Source: Rachycentron canadum (Eukaryota; Chordata; Actinopteri; Carangiformes; Rachycentridae). From it: a stretch of 64,000 nucleotides of DNA. Location: the NCBI GenBank assembly GCA_038496675.1, contig CM076669.1, positions 6,938,656 through 7,002,655 on the forward strand, written 5' to 3'. Position numbers and translations under genes: made by a program. The stretch's first letter is position 1. Each line of letters opens with the position of its first letter. The notes below the pieces were generated by a model that saw nothing but the letters and a program-made list of their open reading frames with translations, searched no databases and was not told where the DNA came from. Below, piece after piece: positions 39,117-64,000 of the stretch.

Positions 39117-41892
39117 GTTGATTTTTTTTTATTTTATTTTTTTTTTTTACGATTCTATTGCGCACTTTAAGGCTGTTATTAGATTTTTGAAGCGCCACGT
39201 TTAATAACCTGCTGAGACTTTAATGGAAAGCCAGCACACATTGCACATGAACCACAGTAAATGTCATTAAAGGGCTTTTTTTTTTTTTACAGTAAGTGGG
39301 AAATTTAAAGACACCTTTAAACAGTATAGACTGTGTTGTGATAAGGTGGAGGGCGTGTGAACCAGCTAGGAGGGATGTTTCTCAACGGCAGACCTCTCCC
39401 AGAGTCCAAGAGGAGGAAAATGATAGAACTGGCCTCTGAGGGGGTCCGTCCAAGCCAGATATCCAAGATACTCCGGGTACGCGAAACCCTTTTTTTTTTT
39501 TTCTTCTTCTTTTTGGGGTGGAGGGGGGGGAAGGTGCACAAATAACCACATTTTAAATTTGTCTGAAAGCAGTTGTCCAATGCATGTTGTACTGCGAGGT
39601 CAGTCAGCCTCGGTGACTAAAACCAGCAGGTCACACCGCTGCGTCTTCCAGGTGTCCAACGGGTGCGTCAGTAAGATCCTGAGCCGTTACCGACGCACAG
39701 GACTCCTACAGCCCAAGAGCATTGGAGGAAGCCGCCCTCGGCTTCTCACCCCCGGTGTCATCTCCACTATAATCCAGCACAAGAGGGAAAACCCGACTAT
39801 TTTCGCTTGGGAAATTCGAAGAAGGTTGGCAGCAGCGCGGCTGTGCAAGGTCTCCAAGGTCCCCAGCGTAAGTGAGATTTTAATCCATTTGTTTTAATGT
39901 AACTAATAGTGTTCCACCATTTGATTACGTGTGATGTTTTCTACAAGGTGTCATCTATAAATCGGATTTTAAGAAAGATCCACTTGGACAACGGGCCCAT
40001 GTGCATGGAGATCAACGGGCACATCACATCAGAACAGGGTGAGTCACCTGAGGTCATTGGAAATATGCTACTGAACATAAGTGAAGAAATGGAGGAGCTG
40101 GAAACTCAATTGATTCATCTGGTTTTTGAGATGGAATTAAGCTTGTCCTTTGTCCAAACGTACATCACAATATGTGTGTGTCCTGCAGATTTTGATTCTT
40201 CGATCCAAGAAGAGGTGAATCAGAAAGAGATGTTTGAGACAGAGCCTAAGAAACCTAAAGGCGTCCAGCAAAGAAACCGCACCACCTTCACTCAAGAACA
40301 GAGCAGAGCACTTGAGCAAGGTGACTGCAAATCGTTAGAGGTCCTTAGATGTATGTGCTAAACTAACCATAATACTGCATTTTCCCCACTCAGAAAAGGC
40401 TTTTAAATATGTTTCTCTCCCATGAATCAGAATTTTCTCACAGCCAGTATGCAGACATGTACATAAGAGAGAAACTGTCTGCCAAAATCAAAATTCCTGA
40501 AGACACTATAAAGGTAGAGTCAGGATTTTTATCAACATATTAATACAAAATCACAGCTTCTGCTCTTGATATAACTGTGTGTCTTTCAAAGGTCTGGTTT
40601 TCAAACAGACGGGCTAAATGGAGGAGGGAAACCAAACAGAGGAGTAGTGCTCAAGGTAAGTGTGTGTATTCATGTACTTATTGCATTCAAATATGCGTGG
40701 GAAGGCCTCCGTGTGATGCTATCGTTCAACCATAACAAAATGAAATGAACTGAATAGTAATGGAAAAGCTTTTCTTTCACGCTTTGCAGTTGGTTGACAA
40801 AATGAATTTCTCCTCAACAGCTGTAGACCTTCAAAAACAAAGAGATGTTGTTCCAGCAGTGTGTGTGAGTCCAACAGTGACACACAATTTCACATCGCAC
40901 CAGGTACAGTGTAAAGTAGCACTTTATGAGACTAATACATGAACACACTCTTGCTGCCAATTGATTTCTGTCCTTTTTTTTAGCATCATCTCAATTAAAA
41001 TTTTGGCCTGTTTGGTCCATGAATATTTAATGTTGTAAAGCAAGACTTGAAACCAAGTGTTTTAAAATAGTTGTGACTAATATGATTGTATAGTCACATT
41101 TGGACGATGTTTGTGTTGATTTGAAGGCAACAGCTGGGCCAAGAGTCTACTATCAAAACTCAGATCCCTCCTCTTCATCCAACACAGTCTCCAGGAGATT
41201 GCAAAATGGCTACATTTTCCCAACAGAAACAGGTAAAACAGAGATATCATATCATTATGTTTAATATTCTCTATAGTGTTGTGTGGGTTGAGAGCAGCCA
41301 TAGAAGGTGTTGTTCCCAGTGACACCCCTGGGCTTCCTTAAATGTATATAATCTCTCTGCTCCAGTTTATTTTAATGGGGTAATTCCTTGTATCTAATTG
41401 CTTGTTTCTTCTCAGAGCTTTGCATTCAATTTATCATGTGTTCAAATGAACGTTATTCCTACTTTTAGCTTTAAACAGGAGCAAGTATGAATTCCTGTGT
41501 CTCATTCTTTTAAGTTTGAGGAAATAAAATAAATAAATGTAATTTCTAACTTCATTCCTTCAATCTGATGTACAGGTATCAGAAACTCTGATTGTCTCAC
41601 ATCCATCTCAGTGCCACCGTCATTCCTCCACCAGTCAAATAACACAGTGAGCCCAAACATAGACAAGAATCAACTGGCTCTCCACACGGATAGATGCAGT
41701 CTCCCACTGGTCCACCATCCTTCAGACACAAGGACATCCCTCCCCCTGACGGCTGAGACAATAAGAGCAGAGTGTCCTGTGACTCAGTGCTGGAACCAGC
41801 AAGGGATTTCTTTTACTTGGAGCCACTTTCAAACAGATGAGAGCTTTCTGTTTGCCCAGCAGCCCTGGCATGTGAATCCACACCTGGATTAA
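39083..41892 (+). CDS. pax4: pax4, paired box protein 4 (paired domain + homeodomain transcription factor)
   Basis: Ten coding exons (listed separately) give about 418 residues, somewhat longer than mammalian PAX4 (about 345). Domains: paired domain from [15 protein letters not shown] to [13 protein letters not shown] (about residues 15-142), no octapeptide seen, then a homeodomain from about residue 170 ([11 protein letters not shown], helix 3 [12 protein letters not shown]). Ser at homeodomain position 50 is typical of PAX proteins, and the C-terminal tail is Ser/Thr-rich and diverged. PAX4 over PAX6 is chosen from the diverged paired domain ([16 protein letters not shown]), the short linker and the location beside snd1, as in mammals. 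PAX4 is a nuclear, mostly repressive factor in endocrine pancreas and photoreceptor lineages. A TATA box precedes it. The first exon is the least certain part. Odd points: an in-frame 150-nt intron 4 and competing acceptors before exons 6 and 9. Confidence 0.9.
39346..39476 (+). CDS. pax4: pax4 coding exon 2 (first half of paired domain)
   Basis: Encodes [20 protein letters not shown] and then [16 protein letters not shown]; donor GTACGC at the standard PAX position before VSNG. The acceptor may be AAG ending at 39345 or GAG ending at 39351; the two differ by six nucleotides and keep the same phase. No ATG precedes VNQLGG in this exon, so an upstream exon is needed. Confidence 0.9.
39652..39867 (+). 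CDS. pax4: pax4 coding exon 3 (second half of paired domain)
   Basis: 72 codons, phase 0 at both ends, acceptor TTCCAG, donor GTAAGT. Encodes [20 protein letters not shown], then [16 protein letters not shown] and [13 protein letters not shown]. Confidence 0.96.
39948..40038 (+). CDS. pax4: pax4 coding exon 4 (end of paired domain)
   Basis: 91 nt, acceptor CTACAAG, donor GTGAGT. Encodes [18 protein letters not shown] and then INGHITSEQ. The following 150-nt intron has no stop in this frame. Confidence 0.93.
40189..40320 (+). CDS. pax4: pax4 coding exon 5 (linker and homeodomain helix 1)
   Basis: 132 nt, acceptor CTGCAG, donor GTGACT. Encodes an acidic linker ([20 protein letters not shown]) and the homeodomain start [18 protein letters not shown]. 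Confidence 0.93.
40431..40513 (+). CDS. pax4: pax4 coding exon 6 (homeodomain helix 2)
   Basis: 83 nt, acceptor GAATCAG, donor GTAGAG. Encodes [20 protein letters not shown] and then KIPEDTIK, aligning with PAX6 EFERTHYPD and following residues. A stronger-looking acceptor lies 37 nt upstream. Confidence 0.92.
40592..40655 (+). CDS. pax4: pax4 coding exon 7 (homeodomain helix 3)
   Basis: 64 nt, acceptor TTCAAAG, donor GTAAGT. Encodes [20 protein letters not shown], the DNA-recognition helix. Confidence 0.95.
40821..40903 (+). CDS. pax4: pax4 coding exon 8
   Basis: 83 nt, acceptor CAACAG, donor GTACAG. Encodes [20 protein letters not shown] and then THNFTSHQ. No domain; phase fits both neighbours. 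Confidence 0.8.
41127..41232 (+). CDS. pax4: pax4 coding exon 9
   Basis: 106 nt, acceptor TTTGAAG, donor GTAAAA. Encodes a Ser-rich segment with [23 protein letters not shown] 7 nt further in would open a second frame, but that frame stops early in exon 10, so the GAAG acceptor is chosen. Confidence 0.75.
41576..41892 (+). CDS. pax4: pax4 coding exon 10 (C-terminal tail and stop)
   Basis: Acceptor TGTACAG, 105 codons and TAA at 41890-41892. Encodes a Ser/Thr/Pro- and Trp-containing tail (ITFTWSHFQ-like core reads [13 protein letters not shown]; ends HVNPHLD). The frame follows exon 9 directly. C-terminal tails of PAX4 diverge quickly, so similarity cannot confirm it. Confidence 0.8.
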
Positions 41893-42254
41893 ATGTGACC
41901 ACCCTTCTGAGTATGTTTAAAGCTGATACATCTTTTATTTCCGGTGCTGCGCAATCTCTGTGCCAGCAGAGGGAGACAAAGGACTTGTTACAACCCTGTT
42001 GCTTAAACTACTGCAGCCTCTCTCATCACTTTTCTTTGACTCTCTACTCTTGAAATGCCACTAATAGTAAGGAGCCAGAGAAGGTCATATCTTGAGTTTT
42101 ATTCAGAATTCAAAGTTCTTGTTGGAGTATTTAATCATCTCCACCAGACAACCTGGTGGGTCTTAAATCCACTCAGCCGACTTGTAAAGAAGACAAAGTT
42201 GATGCAGCTCTGTGAGATATGAAGTGCTGAACAAAGCTGGACAGATAAGATGGT

Positions 42255-42260
42255 AATAAA
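42255..42260 (+). other. pax4: Candidate pax4 poly(A) signal
   Basis: AATAAA about 360 nt after the pax4 stop codon. A second copy at 42918-42923 is an alternative. Confidence 0.4.
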
Positions 42261-43019
42261 TGTTTTTACTGATGTGAATTTCCAGAAAGTAAGCCGTTAG
42301 GTGCCAAGGTGTGAGAAAGCCAATGAACACAGGTTCTGCTTGAAAGAGTGTAGATTTTAGAGGGTACATTTAATGCTAATGGAGAATGTTATGGAAGCTC
42401 TACAATATATCTGGTCAGTGATGTACTATGATTGTAACATAAATCATAGTTCCATGGATCATTTAAGGTGACCACTATAATAATATATGGATGTTATCTC
42501 TTTTATAGTCTTGGGCTTGCTGTGTGTTTGCGAGCAGAAGGCGGTTCAGGCGTTCCTCCAAGATTTCTTTCCAGGGATGGCCAGTGGGAAAATCTATAAA
42601 AGTATAGCTTCAAAAAGTATAAACATGATCTGATATCTGCTCGGCTCGGTATCAGTTTTTATGACTGCAACAGGGCAGAGGCATTGAATTCCTTCATATC
42701 CCTTTACTGCAGCGAGGAGACGGTAAGACTCTTGAGTTTCTCAATAACTGGTCAGACGGGAAAAGGTTGGGATCAGAAGGCAAACAGCTGGGTCAGCAAC
42801 ATGGAAGTGGCCTGCTGGCAAAATGACCTGTCGGAATTTAACACTGTGAGGCCACATAGGTAGATTGCACCTCCGCAGGACAGTGTGTGAGTTTTTGTGT
42901 TGTGATTTCTACTGCTAAATAAATCATCTGTCGGCCTTCTGAAGTGCTTTTGTTATATTGATAAATCTGGAATATAATTTTCTCTCATTTTTTCATCATT
43001 GATAGTGGTCAGGGGGGTT

Positions 43020-43835
43020 ACCAATGGTGGGAGAAAATTAGATAAAAAAATTTACACTTATTCAAGTACTACACTCACACTGTGAGGTCCTTAAGTAGAT
43101 GTATTTTACTTAAGTATTTTTGTTATATGCTACTTTATGCTACACATCACACGTAAAATATGTGAGTGTGTATTGTATGTAAGTTATTACTTGACTACAT
43201 TTATTTGACAGCAACAAATTACGATTTATCATCAAAAATGCTATGATTAGTTAATAAAATAGAGATTATTTTATGTGGATTGTTTCCATTGCAAACGAGT
43301 GGTTCCCAGCATCTTTTCAGGGTTTTAAACCCCGACAGAAAAAGCTGTGTCTAATTAGGGGCAACTTGTCTGTTAGCAGTTACATTAAAAAAAAATTCTC
43401 ACTCTAAAGTCTTCACATGATTTAATAACTATTCAGGGCTCAAAATGGTCAAGTGACCTAATATTTCACAATATAGCTGATTAGAAAAATGTCCGCAAAG
43501 TGAATACACATTTGTCTTGCAGAATTTTTTTTTCTTTTATAATGATCATCTCAAGACCCTTCAGATTTATCTTGTAACCTTTTAGAAGCGCAAGACCCCT
43601 AAAATGGGAAAGACTGGATTAAACTAGATTGACCCACTACAACAGTAAAAGGCTGCTGACATATTGATGCATCATTCTGATGAATCTAATAATCTCATAT
43701 ATTACAATATGTCAGTCACAAGGGACATTTTTCAGTAGAATAAAAGTAATGATTCTGTACTTGTATGCAGGTTGAATGCCGGACTTTTACCTGAAATGCA
43801 ACATTTCTGTTTCCAGTAACAGAAAACAGACAGTT
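43020..43835. repeat. Old copy of a dispersed teleost repeat (TACTTTTACTTAAGTA-type element)
   Basis: Begins near GGTGGGAGAAAAT and contains TATTTTACTTAAGTATTT, TGCTACTTTATGCTACA and TTGAATGCCGGACTTTTAC, with a middle part around 43640-43720. These phrases recall a non-autonomous element I know as common in percomorph genomes, here heavily decayed. Family name not assigned. Confidence 0.5.
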
Positions 43836-44258
43836 ATTACCTCCATTTTTACCTCAATATAACAAATCTACTGACACATTCATCTTCCATATGCAACATT
43901 AATTACATCTTATCTCATATTGAGCAACCAAAAGTTTCAGAGTTGCTGAAAAGCTTATCCAAGTTCAACTGTATATCGCTTAAGCCTGGGATGTCCAAAT
44001 CTGTTATCCAAATGTTTCTTACGACATGCTATTATTTATGCTCTTCAGTGGTTGCATGGATAACCTCTGTCGCTTTCAACAACTTAAGAGTATTTATCAT
44101 ACACTAGAATCATGCTGCTCGGAGCAATATAGGGAGTAACTGTCAAGAACTGGGTAAACAGTTTCTGAGTGTGTTGCAGGCATCTTCCTCACACAGAAGG
44201 AAGATGCCGAGAGAAAGGAACAGAGGTACAGCCAGGAACTACATGTGATGTTGAGAAG

Positions 44259-44264
44259 TTTATT
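44259..44264 (-). other. hgf: Candidate hgf poly(A) signal (distal)
   Basis: AATAAA on the minus strand, about 2.4 kb after the hgf stop; a nearer copy is at 45095-45100. Long 3' UTRs are usual for HGF. Which one is used is not decidable here. Confidence 0.35.
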
Positions 44265-46679
44265 AAAATAGGAATAATACAAAGGCTACAAAATTCATAG
44301 ATATAAACAAACTCACTAACACAAAATAGCAGCTGTTATATTTAAAGTTTACATTATACAAACATACAAACAGAATGATCATTAAGTAAAAATACTCAAG
44401 TAGGATATTTACAAAAATTACAAATTGTAATTTACAAGGTATTTACATAAAGGTAAATTAAATAACAGTGACAGCTCCATGAGAGCATGTTGACAAGACA
44501 ACGGATCAATTTACAACACAGTTACATGATCGGCCACGTAACTAAGAATATTTGGCGTTTGGCTTCATCTGTGTAATCAGTCAGTCGTCTATAATGACGC
44601 CTCCTTCCTTTAAATTGCTGCTTCATAGACTTTCACCTTGGCTGTAACCTGTGCGAGGCGATTAGGGGATTGTTGGATATTGTTAATGTATGTACCATTT
44701 TCCATGTGATATTCAGAACCATCATCTTGGAGCTGAGAAGAGAATTTTACGCTCTAATTCTCTAGTAAGAGCCACACAAACACACCGCTGCTAAAATACA
44801 CTGCTGTCAGTGAATGGGAATCGCAGGGCCACTGGGTCATCATTTAGGGTATTTAGGGCTATAATCTAAATAACTGCTAAGTTTTGCTCAGAAATTGTTG
44901 AATTGAATTTTTTTTTTAATCTTAAGTACAGTTAAACTTTGTTCAGAAAGCTTTGATTAGTCACACTCATAAAAGTCACATTCATTTACTTTATGAGAAG
45001 TGGCCAACAGGAAGCCATTGACTTTATATCTTCTGTAGTGGTTTGTTCCTCATTTACTAGGCGTTATCACAGCTAAAATAACTGCCTGAACTTCTTTATT
45101 TTTTAAATAAACACATTCTTTTGCACATCTTTGAGAGTTTTTTCATGTTTGTGTGTATATGCCTGTACAGTTGATGGATGTTCAACCTTCACTTTCTTGT
45201 TAATGCTCCCCAAATGAAAAAAGAAAAAAGATAAAAATTTATCCCTAAAATTTGAATTCAGCACCCTAATTTTAAGATGCTTAACAGGTTATTTTATGTT
45301 TCTGTGGCTTTTATCTGGAAGTCACACACCCAGTCATCATGCAGTCTTTAATTACGATCAGAATAAAAGAAACAGAAACCAGGTATTACACCAAAATCTG
45401 GATTTATCTGCAAAGCCTTCTGCTAATTAAAAAAAATAAATATACCTAACTTTTGCTAACAAAGTACCAGTCTCTTTAAATATTAAACATAATCAGAGGC
45501 GGGATGAAGCCAATCTGACATTACCAAGTGAACCAAGAATATTCCAGATCTATAAGACCTATAAAATCTTACAGCACAGCAGAAACATACTCAATAAATC
45601 TGCAGTTATGTACATAAGGAGTCACTTTCCATGAAATAAAAAAAAAAGTATAAAATATCCTACTGACCACACACAGCCCGCCAGGGGCCACAGTTCCCTC
45701 CAAACTGGAGACCAAATAACCATGTTATATTTGGCATGGCTCTTCTCTCTCTCATGCTTCAAATATTAGCATAAGATTTGGAGCAGTTCGCTCAGTCCTA
45801 CTTAGACCCTCCCATGGGGAAACTAACAGTTACAGCTAACTGGGGAAAAGGTAGTCCGGCTACTGCACACAATTAGCACTGAAGGGTTTGCCAAGGCTGC
45901 TGCAGTTAGCTTTTCAAGCAGCAATAGTGTATGTATTACACTTAACCACTGGTAAATGTGAAGCCAATTACAGGTTTGGATTTACAGATTGATCGGGATT
46001 TTAATGGGATTTTTTGTTGGATATTGTAGTTACTATGATATTTGTAAGGTATTTGAGAACTTAGTATATTTGTGACATTATGGAACACCATTTCTGTTCA
46101 TCCTAATTGCTTTTCTGGAGGTAAAAAGACATTTAGCAGTCCAGCTTAACACATAAAAAAATACAAAAAAAAAAAAGAAGAAATCCCAGATTCACAGAAG
46201 GCTAACTTGAGTGGTATCCAACAGGGATCTGGGTTCTGTCCATATTCAAGTATACTCCAGGAGATAATACTGAGTCACAGGTGTCATTCTCATTATATTT
46301 GTTTGCATGGCTTCAGAAATTCTGAACATGTCAAAATACAATTAGTACGCCGTCCATGTGCCTGGGACTTTGGTTGTAAAAATGGTATTAAGGCTGACAA
46401 CCTGCATGTCTTCATCTGCACAGTGGAAGAATAGGCGAGATTCCATTTTACTACATCCAGTCTTCAACCACTAGTCTCTGTCCTCTCCGCGAAATGACAA
46501 ATTCAGCCACACAATCCCAAAAAGGCCACTTTCCATAAGGTGATTTTCCGAATTTCTCCCCTGCGGTCCATGCCGGAGAGGTCATGGAGAGGTCCTGGAA
46601 TTTTCTGGCCCACTGTCGGCCCTCTTCTCGCAGGCTGTGGTGCGGTCCTGCATGGAGCTGATTTTCACACCACAATATT

Positions 46680-61737
<15,058 letters not shown>

Positions 61738-64000
61738 CTGCAAGACCATAAAAACAAAACATAAGAAGGAATTCCTGTGTGTTTTGGTGGCGTCGTTTTG
61801 GTGATTTGCTATTCGGGTGCATGGAGATGCACAAAATAATGCAACTGAATTTTACAATGGCAAGGGGCAATGACAAATTTGAAGGGCCATATCAGCCTGA
61901 GTCTATAGCTAAGGGTAATTGAATTTAATTACTTGACACGTTTCACGTGACATGAACATTTTACCTTGTTTTCTGTCTGTCTGTATGTACACCATCAGCT
62001 ATCAAATGATGACAAAAAAAAAAAATCAAAAAAAGATTTCTGTGAAACCATATGGAATTTTTTCATCTCCTCCTCAGTGACAAAGCATTACTCAAACACT
62101 AAAGGACACGGCCAAATGTTTCTCTTCTGCTGTCAAGGTGCTGGAGATGAAGACAAACTTGTCAAAGCACTTAGAAAATTTCCTGGTGGTTTGATTATTG
62201 GTTTCAGGGCTTTGGCAAAGAGGGAGCAGAGGAAAAATGAAACACTGAACCTGGTGGTCTGCTGTCAATGAAAGCATCCTTCAACTGTAGTTTGCTTCAT
62301 GCTCTGTTTGCTGGCACGTTAGCGTCCACCCTGCTGAACCACACTGAAGCATCCATTGTGCAACACAACCGAAACCCCTCAAAACTCAGCTGCTGTGCCG
62401 CTCTTGACAAAACTTTATATCATTCAGCTTCAGCTGTGCCGGCCAAATCGAGGTAACAGACTAGTTTATGTGAAAGAAAAGCACAGTATGAAGTGTGTCC
62501 AGGATCAAAGCCCAGCTCAAGATGCCCCCCAGCTCTCGTGCTTCAAACCTAGGTAGCTGTCTGAGAAATGCAGAGTGGGTGCTGAACTGCGAAGACGGCC
62601 AAGAGAACAGAATGATGTCCATCCAACAGGTGGACGTGCTTCAGTGCCGCAGTTGGAGATTTGATGCTCATGAAAGCGTTGCTCATATTTTACTACTTTT
62701 AAGAGCCAAAACCCAGCCTTTTGCAACAGTTTTACTACTTCGTGGCATTTGTTATGCTAAAATTTTATGTTATTATTGATAAATTTAACAGCTAGCAGTG
62801 ATTCCTACAGAAACTCACTGCAGTAACTGGCATTCATGACTCCTTACCAGTCATGAAAGTCTTATTAGAATCCCTGCTGTTTAACTACAGCAACATTTAG
62901 TTTCTTCCTTTTCATTTTGAGCAACATTAGGGAACAAAACAAGATGCAATCACATGTCTGTGTCTCTCATCAATTCAGTTTTGTGTATATGTTTTATGTA
63001 TAGTCTCTGATCTATTGGAACCCAACACACACTAAAAACCTATTTTTCCAGTATGTGGAAAAATGCAAAACTGTCAAAGGTGCAAAAGGACATGTTATAA
63101 TTCCCTTGTTTAATTTATAGACCTTTGTTGAGAGCCATTCTTTGGAAGAAGGACATCAAAAGAGAATTATACCATTGCAAAGTCATCGCATAATGTATAA
63201 GAGATCCAAGTGAGTTCAAAACCAGTACAAAACCATATTTTAAGTCTAAATCCTCTGTGATACAAATCATTCATTTTTACCTACTGGAACAAGTTAAGAG
63301 CCCATCCTTCAGCAGAATGGAGGTCTACTGTAAATGCTGTTTCTGTGGGTTACAGCAAGATCTTCAGATGCATTATGTGTTTAGTTACAATAGTTTTCAG
63401 TTTATAATTAGGAGCAAGTGCAATATAAATCACACACGAAAATCTCATGCTACTGAGTTACAGCAACATGCTCCTGCGCCAAGATCCGACACAAGACGGT
63501 GTGTGTACTTAAGATATTGTAAACTGTGGAGCGTTTAGAGGCTCCTCATGGTTGAAAATGGTTTTCGGGGAGGACGTGTTATTAATGTTTGGGACCACTG
63601 GACCACATCTGGCACTCATCACAGTGTTGTTCCAGCCCTGATGTCTGGCCAGGCTGCTCAATTAGATTTCACTTAGTCTCTTCCTCTCCTTGCAGTCAGA
63701 CTGTTGATATCTCCAGATCCCGAGCATTTGCTGAAGTTGGGAGATTATAATAATAGGTGCTCGATGGACGAGCATGAGAGACATGACTTTTAATGAGAGG
63801 AGGCGGCGTTGGCTCGGAGGAACAGGTCTGAGCGTCGAGCTTAGGTTGAACATGTGGACAGGAAAGGTGAACAACCAACAGTCTGAGCTTCCTCTTGAGC
63901 AAAACACTGCAGTGTCAGATGGATACGTATTTTAATCAAGCTCGCATTTTGAAAAAGTGGAATTATTAATCACACAATGTATCTGTTTGAAGGGAACGCA
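61738..64000 (-). other. hgf: hgf intron 1 (partial)
   Basis: 2.3 kb with no recognisable signal-peptide exon: no minus-strand ATG followed by a hydrophobic stretch ending in a phase-1 donor stands out. Exon 1 probably lies beyond the right edge. Confidence 0.65.

Larger units (their letters stand above)
41893..46679. other. pax4-hgf convergent intergenic region including both 3' UTRs
   Basis: 4.8 kb. Candidate poly(A) signals: AATAAA at 42255-42260 and 42918-42923 for pax4; reverse-strand AATAAA at 45095-45100 and 44259-44264 for hgf. Also an exon-like open stretch (42509-42722) and an old dispersed repeat (43020-43835). No recognised additional gene. Confidence 0.7.

Noticed and set aside
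62092..62277. Minus-strand MLSLTADHQ... frame considered as hgf signal exon
   Set aside because: Hydrophobic stretch is weak and interrupted; no convincing cleavage site or donor.
63662..63907. Minus-strand frame considered as hgf exon 1
   Set aside because: No proper signal peptide and no phase-1 donor in a suitable place.

Overview
This is vertebrate nuclear DNA, most likely from a spiny-rayed (percomorph-type) teleost fish. The evidence is multi-exon genes with canonical GT-AG introns, protein sequences that read as fish versions of vertebrate genes, many microsatellites and poly(A)/poly(T) tracts, and decayed dispersed elements that resemble ones common in teleost genomes. There is no bacterial, viral or CRISPR content.

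Three protein-coding genes account for every convincing coding signal. (1) snd1 (Tudor-SN/p100), minus strand: exons 1-11 of a longer gene run from the start codon at 33635 down to 7065 and encode the first 415 residues (staphylococcal-nuclease-like repeats SN1, SN2 and the start of SN3). Positions 1-7064 are the next intron and the rest of the gene lies off the left edge. (2) pax4, plus strand, 39083-41892: ten coding exons encode a paired domain, a homeodomain and a diverged C-terminal tail (about 418 residues). A TATA box at 38880 precedes it, and the first ATG after that box is the proposed start. (3) hgf (hepatocyte growth factor), minus strand: coding exons 2-18 run from 61737 down to 46680. 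They encode the PAN/N domain, four kringles, the activation site and the complete serine-protease-homology domain with its stop. Only the signal-peptide exon is missing, presumably beyond 64000. All exon junctions in snd1 and hgf were checked for GT-AG and phase and are consistent.

Layout: snd1 and pax4 are divergent (head to head, about 5.4 kb between start codons); pax4 and hgf are convergent (tail to tail, about 4.8 kb between stop codons). SND1 and PAX4 are also neighbours in mammals; hgf being next to them is a different arrangement from human chromosome 7, where HGF is far away.

The genes do not form a pathway. SND1 is a broadly expressed RNA-binding, RISC-associated and transcriptional co-activator protein, PAX4 is an endocrine/photoreceptor-lineage transcription factor, and HGF is the secreted ligand of MET. 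The most interesting signals are: replacement of all three protease-triad positions in this hgf (Gln, Asn, Asn, plus Arg for the oxyanion glycine); a 150-nt, stop-free, frame-preserving intron between the paired domain and homeodomain of pax4 (exitron-like); a competing splice acceptor that would truncate the pax4 homeodomain; a 70-nt near-perfect hairpin in snd1 intron 11; a sequencing-adapter remnant at the assembly gap; and several old transposon copies. I found no new multi-gene system.
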